Of a DNA stretch of 46,258 bases, positions 39,770-46,258 are shown one piece after another. How positions within the stretch are numbered: position 1 is the first letter of the stretch; each line of letters starts with the position of its first letter. This DNA is from JBHIDJ01 sp046760105 (GTDB lineage: Bacteria > Pseudomonadota > Gammaproteobacteria > Acidiferrobacterales > SPGG2), in contig JBHIDJ010000013.1 in NCBI GenBank assembly GCA_046760105.1, positions 1 to 46,258 on the forward strand. Direction: 5' to 3'. The notes beneath the pieces were generated by a model. The model made no database searches, had not been told where the DNA came from, and saw only the letters and a program-made list of their open reading frames with translations. The position numbers were made by a program, and so were the translations under genes.

Positions 39770-41014
39770 ATGAGACGGTTTTGGCGCATCGCCGTCGCGG
39801 GCATCTTCTTTCAGGGCGGTGCAGCCGCGATTGACACGAGTACGATTCTTGCCGCGCTCGTCCACGGGTTAACCGGCAGCGCATACGCTGTCGGCGCGGC
39901 CGCCGCCATCTCGCGCTATGGCTGGTTGTTCCCACAGCTTTTCGTCGGCTATTTCGCGCAACGGCGCCAGCGGCGCATGCCATTTTATATGATCGGTGCG
40001 TTTGGCCGTGCGGGTTGCCTGGCCGGTGTTGCGGGGTTACTCGCGGTTGCCAACAACCTTCCCAACACCTTTGTGATCATGCTGTTCTTCGCCTTGTGGA
40101 CGGCTTATGCATTCATCAGCGGTATTGTCGCCGTCCCCTACAATGACATTGTCGCCCGCTCAGTGCTGTCAGCGCGTCGTAGCCGTTTGCTCGCGATCCG
40201 ATTCTTCGGTGGCGGCGTACTGGCGCTTCTCGTCGCGGCGGCCGCACATCAATTTCTCAATAACCTGACGTTCCCCAGCGGCTACGCCGCAGTTGTATTT
40301 CTTGGCACTACGCTGCTTTTCGTTTCGGCGCTGTCGTTTGTATCCGCCGGTGAGCCAGTCGCACCACCGTCTCAGAGATCGGTTAATGGATTTGTCCACT
40401 TTCTACGAGACGGTGTGGAGGTGTTTCGCACCGACCGGCGCTTCCGTCTTTTTGTCTATGCGCAATGGTTGGGTGGGGGCGTGATCATGGCCGTGCCGTT
40501 TTACATCTTGCAAGCGATAGCTATCGAAGGCACTGCGTCAGGGGTTGCATTTTTGCTAGGCGCACAAACAGCCGGCGCGCTCTTATCCAATACGCTGTGG
40601 GGCTGGTGGGGCGATCGTCACGGCAAGCAAAATCTTTTCGAAGTCGTGGCTCTGCTGCGAGCCGCACCTCCTTTGCTGACCCTTTTTTGGGTGGCGATGG
40701 CCGGAGCCTGGGATATCCCGACATTGACCGGCTTTGCCGTGGTGTTTCTGTTACTCGGCGCCGTGGACAATGGCATCACTATCGCCGTGCTGGGTTATCT
40801 GATGGAGATTTCCCCCGATGACCGAAGACCTGCTTACAGTGGCTACTTTAATGCGATCGTGGCACCGGCAGCGCTTTTGCCAATAGCCGGCGCCGCCATC
40901 GTAGCGGCAACCTCCTTGGCCGGCGTGTTTATAGTGAGCCTCGTCCTTGCTGTTCTGCAATTCCTGACTATTCGCCAGTTGCGCGCCATCTCGACGGGAG
41001 ATTCAACATGCTGA
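39770..41014 (+). CDS. Major facilitator superfamily transporter
   Basis: A 414-residue protein with about twelve hydrophobic helices. The ATG at 39770 is chosen because it lies just after the upstream stop and leaves a short basic N-terminus (MRRFWR) before the first helix. The intracellular loop FAQRRQRRMPFYMIG after TM2 matches the MFS motif A region in a variant form, and WGWWGDRHGKQNLFEV is the matching loop in the second half. Substrate is unknown. The next gene overlaps its end by 7 nt. Confidence 0.8.
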   Translation: MRRFWRIAVAGIFFQGGAAAIDTSTILAALVHGLTGSAYAVGAAAAISRYGWLFPQLFVGYFAQRRQRRMPFYMIGAFGRAGCLAGVAGLLAVANNLPNTFVIMLFFALWTAYAFISGIVAVPYNDIVARSVLSARRSRLLAIRFFGGGVLALLVAAAAHQFLNNLTFPSGYAAVVFLGTTLLFVSALSFVSAGEPVAPPSQRSVNGFVHFLRDGVEVFRTDRRFRLFVYAQWLGGGVIMAVPFYILQAIAIEGTASGVAFLLGAQTAGALLSNTLWGWWGDRHGKQNLFEVVALLRAAPPLLTLFWVAMAGAWDIPTLTGFAVVFLLLGAVDNGITIAVLGYLMEISPDDRRPAYSGYFNAIVAPAALLPIAGAAIVAATSLAGVFIVSLVLAVLQFLTIRQLRAISTGDSTC

Positions 41015-41562
41015 GTAAACTCCGGCGTCTTATTACCAAATCCTGGACGCTCTCGAAGATCTACTACTGGATTCATGGTCTTCGCGTCGCTGGCCGGCCC
41101 GAGGAGACAATCTGGTATTTCGCCTTCGGCGCCAACATGCACGACAGCGCCTTCCGTGAACGACGCGGCATGCGACCGCTTGAATGGCGCGCCGGGCGGG
41201 TGCGGGGCTACCGGCTGCGCTTTAATCTCGAAGGCCACCCAATCGGCAAAGCCGCCCCAGCCAATGTTTCGCCTGACACGGATGCGGAGGTGTGGGGCGT
41301 GCTTTACCGGATCACACGGGCCGACCTGCTGCATCTCGACTACACGGAGGGGGTCCCCGGTCGACGCTATTGGCATCTGTGGGTCGAGGCCGACGACTTT
41401 GATGGTGAGCGGTTGCGGGCCGTCACGTACATCGCTGAGGGCAAGGAAACAGATGGCTATCCTTCGCTACGCTACATTACTTTGATCCGCGAAGGCGCGC
41501 GGGCACACGGGTTGCCTGAACACTACTTACGGTTTCTCAACGGTGTCAAACACGCGGAGTGA
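41008..41562 (+). CDS. Gamma-glutamylcyclotransferase-like protein
   Basis: A 184-residue protein with the gamma-glutamylcyclotransferase/AIG2-like fold. After an N-terminal extension of about 30 residues comes WYFAFGANM (the family's Y/F-G-x-N-M substrate loop), then GYRLRFNLEG, and LHLDYTEGVPGRRYW with the conserved catalytic-type Glu. It may act on gamma-glutamyl amines or peptides, releasing 5-oxoproline. The ATG overlaps the MFS stop (ATGCTGA), so the two are coupled. A link with glutathione made by GshB is possible but not shown. Confidence 0.82.
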   Translation: MLSKLRRLITKSWTLSKIYYWIHGLRVAGRPEETIWYFAFGANMHDSAFRERRGMRPLEWRAGRVRGYRLRFNLEGHPIGKAAPANVSPDTDAEVWGVLYRITRADLLHLDYTEGVPGRRYWHLWVEADDFDGERLRAVTYIAEGKETDGYPSLRYITLIREGARAHGLPEHYLRFLNGVKHAE

Positions 41563-41662
41563 TGTGGTGCCTTCACCCAATAGAGCTGGGTAACGTGGCC
41601 GGAATGCTCAGCTGCTGCGCGCGGGGGGCCAAGCCATTCACCACGCGCGCGATGGCAAAAGC

Positions 41663-41693
41663 TTGACCTAGAGTCAACTCCAGGTTGTATGGT
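41663..41693 (+). promoter_or_regulatory. CueR-type operator/promoter 2
   Basis: TTGACC (41663-41668), 19-nt spacer, TATGGT (41688-41693). The dyad ACCTAGAGT-CA-ACTCCAGGT has one mismatch between arms. The overlong spacer with a dyad between -35 and -10 is the mark of MerR-family activation. The HMA gene follows at 41762, and a CueR-like gene ends the cluster at 44022. Confidence 0.82.
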
Positions 41694-41761
41694 TAGAGTG
41701 CCCGCCAGTTTGCTCGGATCCGATCCCTTGCACGACGGGTGACCGACGAAAGGAGGTGTTC

Positions 41762-42067
41762 ATGATTCGGACAGGAGCAACGATCTTAGTTCTAGCAATG
41801 CTGTTTGTGCCGCTAGGGGCTTACGCTGCACCGAACATCTACGAGTTGCAGGTGGACGGGCTCGCGTGCCCGTTTTGTGCCTACGGCATCGAGAAGAAGC
41901 TGAACGCCATCGATGGGGTGGAAAAAGTCGATGTCGAACTCAAAAAGGGAGCGGTTGTTGTCACCATGACAGAGGGTACAGCGCTGACCGAGACGCAGGC
42001 ACGCGAAGCAGTAAAAGATGCGGGCTTTACCCTGCGCGGATTCTTGCAGATCCACGGAGAGGAGTGA
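41762..42067 (+). CDS. Periplasmic heavy-metal-associated (HMA) domain protein
   Basis: A 101-residue protein: a signal peptide (about 1-22, ending AYA-AP) and one HMA domain (ferredoxin-like fold) with the metal motif CPFC in DGLACPFCAYGIEKKLNAIDG. The rest (VEKVDVELKKGAVVVTM, EAVKDAGFTLRGF) follows MerP/Atx1-type proteins. It should bind a soft metal in the periplasm; the CueR-like regulator suggests copper(I). The ATG at 41762 follows AAAGGAGGTG; GTG 41756 lies within that site and is rejected. It is first gene of the CueR-type operon. Confidence 0.88.
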   Translation: MIRTGATILVLAMLFVPLGAYAAPNIYELQVDGLACPFCAYGIEKKLNAIDGVEKVDVELKKGAVVVTMTEGTALTETQAREAVKDAGFTLRGFLQIHGEE

Positions 42068-42077
42068 CGACAATAAA

Positions 42078-42983
42078 ATGCCCCGACACATACAACCGGT
42101 CCTCGTTCTTCTGCTCATTGGAAGCACAGATTGGGTGAGCGCGGTCTGGGGTGCACCCATTACCTTTAATACCGCACTGCCGGTGGGTAAAACCGAGTTC
42201 GTGGCGCGCACACAGTTTGTTGTTAACCAGTCAGGCGATGACCCAAGCGGTATCGACCGCGACCGTACGTCGCAGGCACTCGCCGCGGTTTTGGGATACG
42301 GTGTGAGCGGTAAGCTTGCCGTCTTTGGCGTGCTGCCTTACATCGATAATGAGTTGAAGGTCACCGCTGGCGGTCAGCGCGTTACCCGAAGGGCAAGCGG
42401 CTTCGGGGATCTCACTGTGTTTGGTCGTTACACGGTGATTCAGCGTGACCAGCCGGGCCGGACGTTGCGTGTTGCGCCTTTTTTCGGTGTGAAGGCGCCG
42501 ACGGGTGAAGACGATGAAACCGACGCACTGGGTCGTCTGCCGCCCAGTGCCCAAGTGGGATCGGGCTCCTGGGATGCCTTGGCTGGCGCCGTGGTGACGT
42601 ATCAGACATTGCGTTACCAGGTCGATAGCCAGCTCAGCTATCGCGCTAACAACGAGGCCAATGATTTTGAGGCTGGCGATGTCGTGCGCCTCGATGCGTC
42701 ACTCCAATATCGCTTGAAGCCGCGAAGCTTGGAAGGCGGAGTGCCGGCGTTTTTGTACGGAGTTGTGGAGGCAAACTTGATCGACCGCGACAAGAACCGT
42801 GTAGGCGGTAGCAAGGATTCCAACTCCGGCGGCACGACGCTGTTTATCGCGCCCGGCGTTCAATACATTACCAAGCGCTGGATTATCGAAGGGGCGGTGC
42901 AGATACCCGCATCGCAGGACTTAAACGGCATAGCGCTGGAGAATGATTACATCGCGCGCGTGAGTGTCCGTGCGAACTTCTGA
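42078..42983 (+). CDS. Outer-membrane-type beta-barrel protein
   Basis: A 301-residue exported protein. After a signal peptide (ending VWG-AP near 26) there are alternating beta strands with turns, such as GKTEFVARTQFVV, ASGFGDLTVFGRYTVI, RTLRVAPFFGVKAPTG, LRYQVDSQLSYRAN, and a final aromatic residue (VSVRANF), as in outer-membrane barrels. The pattern recalls the MetA/phenol-degradation-type transporter family. The substrate could be metal related given the operon. Starts 10 nt after the HMA gene. Confidence 0.7.
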   Translation: MPRHIQPVLVLLLIGSTDWVSAVWGAPITFNTALPVGKTEFVARTQFVVNQSGDDPSGIDRDRTSQALAAVLGYGVSGKLAVFGVLPYIDNELKVTAGGQRVTRRASGFGDLTVFGRYTVIQRDQPGRTLRVAPFFGVKAPTGEDDETDALGRLPPSAQVGSGSWDALAGAVVTYQTLRYQVDSQLSYRANNEANDFEAGDVVRLDASLQYRLKPRSLEGGVPAFLYGVVEANLIDRDKNRVGGSKDSNSGGTTLFIAPGVQYITKRWIIEGAVQIPASQDLNGIALENDYIARVSVRANF

Positions 42984-43004
42984 CGAGCTGGGGAAGAACG
43001 CTCC

Positions 43005-43982
43005 ATGAGAAAGACGGTGCTGAAGGTTCTTCTTGGTATAGCGGCCTGCGTTCTTGGTTTTATTGTCGTTGTGTGGCTCATTTGGATACCCTCCGCCAAG
43101 GAACCGGGCTATGTCTTCGTTTCCGCCTGGGGCGCACCGGGCTCGGCACCGGGCCAGTTCAATGATCCGACTGGAATCGCGGTGACGAGGACCGAGGTAT
43201 TTGTCAGTGACGCGCGCAATGCCCGCATTCAGGTTTTTGATTTTGACGGTCGCTTTAAGCGTGAGTTTGGCACCAAGGGCGATGCACCCAGTCAGCTTGG
43301 TCGCCCGATGAACTTGAGTATTGCTGGAAACGAGCTTTATGTTGCCGATTACTGGAATGACCGCGTTCAAGTATTTGCCTTGGACGGCACACCCCGGCGT
43401 GTAATCGGAAGCCCTGGGTCGGGGAACGGTGAGTTTAATGCTCCCGGTGGGGTGGCCGTGGCGCGCAACGGCGACCTATTCGTCGCCGATTTCTACAATC
43501 AGCGTGTCCAGCACCTGCGTGCCGACGGTAGCTTCGTCAAACAGTGGGGCAAGACGCGCGAGACCGGCGTCTCGGCAGGTCAATTCATTTACCCAACGGA
43601 CGTAGCGCTAGCCGGTGACGGCACCTTGTATGTCGCCGATGGCTATGCCGACCGGGTACAAGTATTCTCAAGTGCAGGTCCGTTTTTACGCAAGTGGGGC
43701 GGCCCATTTGCCATCAATATCTTCGGGCCATTTAATAGCTGGTTTGCTACGGTAACGGGGATTACGGTCGATCATGAGGGCAATGTTTTTGTTGCTGACT
43801 TCTACAACAATCGCATTCAAAAGTTCACAGCCGACGGCCAGTTTGTGACGGCCTTTGGTGAGCGAGGCAGTGAGCTTGGGCAGTTTAACAAAGCCATTGC
43901 GGTCGCGGTGGCGAGCGACGGAACCGTTTTCACCGTTGACTATGGCAATAATCGGATCCAGAAATGGCAACCAACAAGATAA
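43005..43982 (+). CDS. NHL-repeat beta-propeller protein, membrane anchored
   Basis: A 325-residue protein with an N-terminal transmembrane anchor (about 5-28) and about six NHL repeats in the periplasm. Recurring units are F-x-x-P-x-G-I/V-A-V and L/V-F-V-A-D-x-x-N-x-R-I/V-Q-x-F (for example LFVADFYNQRVQHL and VFVADFYNNRIQKF). Propellers of this kind are mostly binding platforms. It is 22 nt after the barrel gene, and CueR-like follows in the same direction, so a metal-stress role is possible. Confidence 0.85.
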   Translation: MRKTVLKVLLGIAACVLGFIVVVWLIWIPSAKEPGYVFVSAWGAPGSAPGQFNDPTGIAVTRTEVFVSDARNARIQVFDFDGRFKREFGTKGDAPSQLGRPMNLSIAGNELYVADYWNDRVQVFALDGTPRRVIGSPGSGNGEFNAPGGVAVARNGDLFVADFYNQRVQHLRADGSFVKQWGKTRETGVSAGQFIYPTDVALAGDGTLYVADGYADRVQVFSSAGPFLRKWGGPFAINIFGPFNSWFATVTGITVDHEGNVFVADFYNNRIQKFTADGQFVTAFGERGSELGQFNKAIAVAVASDGTVFTVDYGNNRIQKWQPTR

Positions 43983-44021
43983 GAGTTCGTTAGCGAGAAG
44001 ATTACGAGTAAGGTCTGACCT

Positions 44022-44450
44022 ATGACTAGCTACCAGATTGGAGAGATCACGCAGAGGCTTGGGCTCAGTGGCGACACACTGCGCTATTACGAGAAGGTTG
44101 GTCTTATGCCACGTGTAACACGCGCGCCTTCGGGGATACGTCTTTACAGCGACGAAGACATCTCGCGGCTACGGTTCATCCAACGTGCGCAGAAGATGAA
44201 CTTTAGCCTTGCGGAGATCGGCCAGTTACTGAAGATGCGCGAAGCTCCGCAGAAGGCTCGCAGCAAGGCCCGCGAGTTAACACAGCAAAAGCTTGCCGAG
44301 ATCGAGACACACCTCAGTGATTTGAAAACGTTGCGGGACGAGTTACGGTTGCTGCTCAAGCTCTGTGCTACTGGCGCAGACGGTTGTCCGATTATTGAGG
44401 AGATCGACAAGGCAAATTCAAGTCGCAAACACCGTCGTCGCCGAACATAG
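44022..44450 (+). CDS. CueR-like MerR-family metal regulator
   Basis: A 142-residue protein. The MerR winged helix-turn-helix (about 3-70: YQIGEITQRLGLSGDTLRYYEKVGLM) is followed by a dimerisation helix and a metal loop with Cys115 and Cys122 (CATGADGCPIIEEI). This loop is close to the CueR form (C-x7-CPII), one residue shorter. The position of the extra cysteine used by divalent-metal sensors (MerR, ZntR) is not Cys here, which fits a monovalent-metal (Cu+/Ag+/Au+) sensor. It probably acts on the two TTGACC-N19 promoters, including the one ahead of its own gene cluster. Confidence 0.85.
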   Translation: MTSYQIGEITQRLGLSGDTLRYYEKVGLMPRVTRAPSGIRLYSDEDISRLRFIQRAQKMNFSLAEIGQLLKMREAPQKARSKARELTQQKLAEIETHLSDLKTLRDELRLLLKLCATGADGCPIIEEIDKANSSRKHRRRRT

Positions 44451-44512
44451 CGATACTTTCGTCAGAACTCTCCGTTGCAAAGAGTCCCCTTGCGACGTGC
44501 GTATGCAGAAAC

Positions 44513-46258
44513 TCACTTCTCCTTCGGGGCGATCTCGACAATCGCCTGCTGTTCGGCGTCAATGGTGAAGCGAATCTGATCTCCTGCCTTGAGGCCCCTT
44601 AGGAGCTTTGGCGGGTTCACAGGATAGCCCATGATCATGGCGGCCATGAAACCCGGGATCTCTTTGTGATCCACGACGATCTGGCCCTTGCGCACGTCAG
44701 CCGTAATTACCGTGCCTTCACCCCGGAAAGTGAGGGGAGAGATTTTCACAATGGCCTGCTTGTCCGCGTCGATGGTGAAGCGAATGCGGTCGCCTGCCTC
44801 GAGCTCCTTTAGGAGTCCCACCGACTCGACGGGATAGCCCATGATCATGGCGGCCATGAAACCCGGGATCTCCTTGTGATCCACCACGATCTGGCTCTTG
44901 CGCGAATCTGCCAGAATCACCTTCCCCACACCTTCAAAGAGACGTCCGACCGCGGCCACGTGCTCTTCTTTGGGCTCTCCACCTTTTCCGATGATAAACA
45001 CCCCCTCCATCCCCATCTCCTCGTGCAAAGCGACGTGGCAGTGGAATTGCAGCGTGATGTCCTCATCGGGCGTAATAAACCGGGCGGTCTGCACCCCGGG
45101 GCCGCGGAACTCCAGCATGAACATCGGGTTGAGCCCGGGGATCATTAAGGCATGGCGCACAGGGTCCTTGTTATCGAGGACCAGCTCCACCTCCTCGCAG
45201 CGACCGACCTCGATTTTCTTTGGTTCAAACCCGAACACCTCCCCCTCGCCGGCAAACTCAGCCCCACCCCTCATTTGGATGCGGCGAAAGCTCCGGGGCT
45301 TCTCACAGGAGTGGGCCACGACCTTGTGGCCCTCGAGAACCTCCTCCAAAGACGTCTTTACCTCGGGGTCCGGGTCTTTGCGCGACGCGTCAGAGCTTTC
45401 TTCAGCGGAGGAGGGCTTGGACTTTTTAGCGTGCGACTGATGTTTCGGTTGCGAGGCCTTCGGCCAGCCTTTTTCATAATCGGCCGGGGTGGAGTGAAAA
45501 ATCGACGGGTCGAAGACGGGGACCTTACCTTTGTAGTAATCCGGATCAAAGAACCGCTTGAGGCTGGTGGCAACCCTGGGTAGGCCGTCTGGTTCGATGA
45601 AGTCCTCGTACGCGATGGCCGTAAGGTCGCCTCCCGGACTGATGCCCTTGTTGGTGACGGCTGGCTCGTTATGGTCGTGCATGATCCACACCCCGGGCCC
45701 GGAGGAGTAGTAGTCGTCCGGGGTCGTGCGCAACTCGAGGTCAATCCGTTGCGCGGCAGTGAGAGTGAACACATCCCGAGTTATACGCGCGTCCGCCGGC
45801 ACCGGATAGCCGTCCACATGGGTGAGGATGGGATGGTGCCCGTGGGTGTGGAGAGAGACGGTTCGGGCCCCGGCGTTCAGGACACGAAGCTTCACCCGCT
45901 CGTTCGGCGTCACCTTGATCAGAGTATCTTGGAGGGTAAAGGGGAAAGAGCGACCGTTGAGCATAAAGATGTTCGGCTGTCGCTTTGTCGAATCGTACTC
46001 CCGGTGCATTTTCTTCTCGATCTGGCGGGGATCTTTGTACTGCGTGGGCATGGCGTTCAGACGGTCGTCGATGTCCGTATAAACGAGAGAGTATTCCTGG
46101 TCATATCGTTCCGCCTGGGCCTTGGCGAGATCCTTGATCTCACCGGCGCCGACAACGAGGTGGCGGAAAAGGTTGTTGGGCCGGTTGGGCTCGATGATGA
46201 ACATCCCCTGAAGACCCATGAGGACGTGAACATCGGGCTGGACGTGGCAATGGTAAAA
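44513..46258 (-). CDS. Multicopper oxidase with two C-terminal CusF-like domains (partial)
   Basis: The reading frame runs off the right edge; at least 581 residues are present and the N-terminus is missing. Near the edge FYHCHVQPDVHV is a copper ligand motif (HCH) of the first cupredoxin domain. A second part has SLHTHGHHP and MHDHNEP. After a Lys/Ser-rich linker another cupredoxin shows HALMIPGLNP and FHCHVALHEEMGMEG (type 1/3 ligands). The tail holds two CusF-like domains, each with IVVDHKEIPGFMAAMIMGYPV-like sequence, a His and a Met cluster that would bind Cu(I)/Ag(I). Putative copper oxidase/detoxification enzyme of the periplasm. Confidence 0.88.
   Translation of the reverse strand, partial: FYHCHVQPDVHVLMGLQGMFIIEPNRPNNLFRHLVVGAGEIKDLAKAQAERYDQEYSLVYTDIDDRLNAMPTQYKDPRQIEKKMHREYDSTKRQPNIFMLNGRSFPFTLQDTLIKVTPNERVKLRVLNAGARTVSLHTHGHHPILTHVDGYPVPADARITRDVFTLTAAQRIDLELRTTPDDYYSSGPGVWIMHDHNEPAVTNKGISPGGDLTAIAYEDFIEPDGLPRVATSLKRFFDPDYYKGKVPVFDPSIFHSTPADYEKGWPKASQPKHQSHAKKSKPSSAEESSDASRKDPDPEVKTSLEEVLEGHKVVAHSCEKPRSFRRIQMRGGAEFAGEGEVFGFEPKKIEVGRCEEVELVLDNKDPVRHALMIPGLNPMFMLEFRGPGVQTARFITPDEDITLQFHCHVALHEEMGMEGVFIIGKGGEPKEEHVAAVGRLFEGVGKVILADSRKSQIVVDHKEIPGFMAAMIMGYPVESVGLLKELEAGDRIRFTIDADKQAIVKISPLTFRGEGTVITADVRKGQIVVDHKEIPGFMAAMIMGYPVNPPKLLRGLKAGDQIRFTIDAEQQAIVEIAPKEK
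44621..44903 (-). repeat. Direct repeat in multicopper oxidase gene (two CusF units)
   Basis: The blocks 44621-44693 and 44831-44903 are 73 nt each, offset by 210 bp (70 codons), and differ at only about 4 positions. They cover the metal-binding core of each CusF-like domain. Flanking parts of each domain are less alike, so either the core is under strong constraint or recent gene conversion has acted on it. Confidence 0.9.

Noticed and set aside
44876..45583. Several plus-strand ORFs of 90-180 codons opposite the multicopper oxidase.
   Set aside because: They are antisense to clear copper-ligand motifs and have no start signals.

Overview
The window is about 46 kb of bacterial chromosome, dense with genes and of moderately high GC, and it reads as a gammaproteobacterium. 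Three things point there: gshB sits divergently from pilG-pilH-pilI-pilJ-chpA, as in pseudomonads; the Pil-Chp (type IV pilus chemotaxis) proteins are of the gammaproteobacterial kind; and perfect FNR/ANR-type boxes are present. The tkt-gap-pgk-pyk-fba cluster with a class I aldolase, the many c-type cytochromes and the copper/redox genes suggest a respiratory, possibly chemolithoautotrophic organism. That lifestyle is an inference: no RuBisCO or sulfur-oxidation gene lies in the window.

Layout. 1-403: a hairpin-rich repeat-like element and a 7-nt periodic repeat. 404-1375: gshB. 1988-12684: a Pil-Chp twitching-motility signalling operon (pilG, pilH, pilI, pilJ, the 2003-residue kinase chpA, two CheW-like genes) with no pilK or chpB. 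13079-20302: transketolase, GAPDH, phosphoglycerate kinase, pyruvate kinase and, on the opposite strand, class I aldolase; the gaps around tkt, gap, pgk and pyk carry degenerate 7-nt periodic repeats, mostly as hairpins. 20595-24709: housekeeping and accessory genes (dinB, an SGNH esterase, a YbaK-like protein, a host-attachment-like protein, purC).

25183-37440 is an envelope redox and metal region. It holds paired lipoprotein cytochromes c, a Met/His-rich Spy-like protein, an AhpD-like protein, a further cytochrome-like protein, and a minus-strand run dsbC-like / Cys-rich exported protein / tlpA-like / ccdA / DUF255-DsbD-alpha fusion that together contain every module of a split DsbD relay. 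These are followed by small exported proteins, DoxX, another lipoprotein cytochrome c, a SHOCT membrane protein and a carboxypeptidase-regulatory-like membrane protein. Three promoters here have a TTGA(T/C)-N4-ATCAA box centred about 41 nt before the inferred transcription start, suggesting control by an FNR/ANR-type oxygen sensor.

37654-46258 adds another TlpA-like protein, a UPF0104/LPG-flippase-like protein, an MFS transporter, a gamma-glutamylcyclotransferase-like protein and a copper cluster: a periplasmic HMA protein, an outer-membrane-type protein, an NHL-repeat protein, a CueR-like MerR regulator, and a multicopper oxidase ending in two CusF-like domains that runs off the right edge. 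Two near-identical CueR-type operator/promoters with 19-nt spacers are visible. One drives the intact HMA gene; the other stands before a frameshifted relic of a similar gene.

The most interesting points are the split DsbD relay with its DUF255-DsbD-alpha fusion, the shared FNR-type promoter architecture, the duplicated CueR operator with an HMA pseudogene, the multicopper oxidase with a recently duplicated CusF tail, and the heptameric hairpins of the glycolytic cluster.
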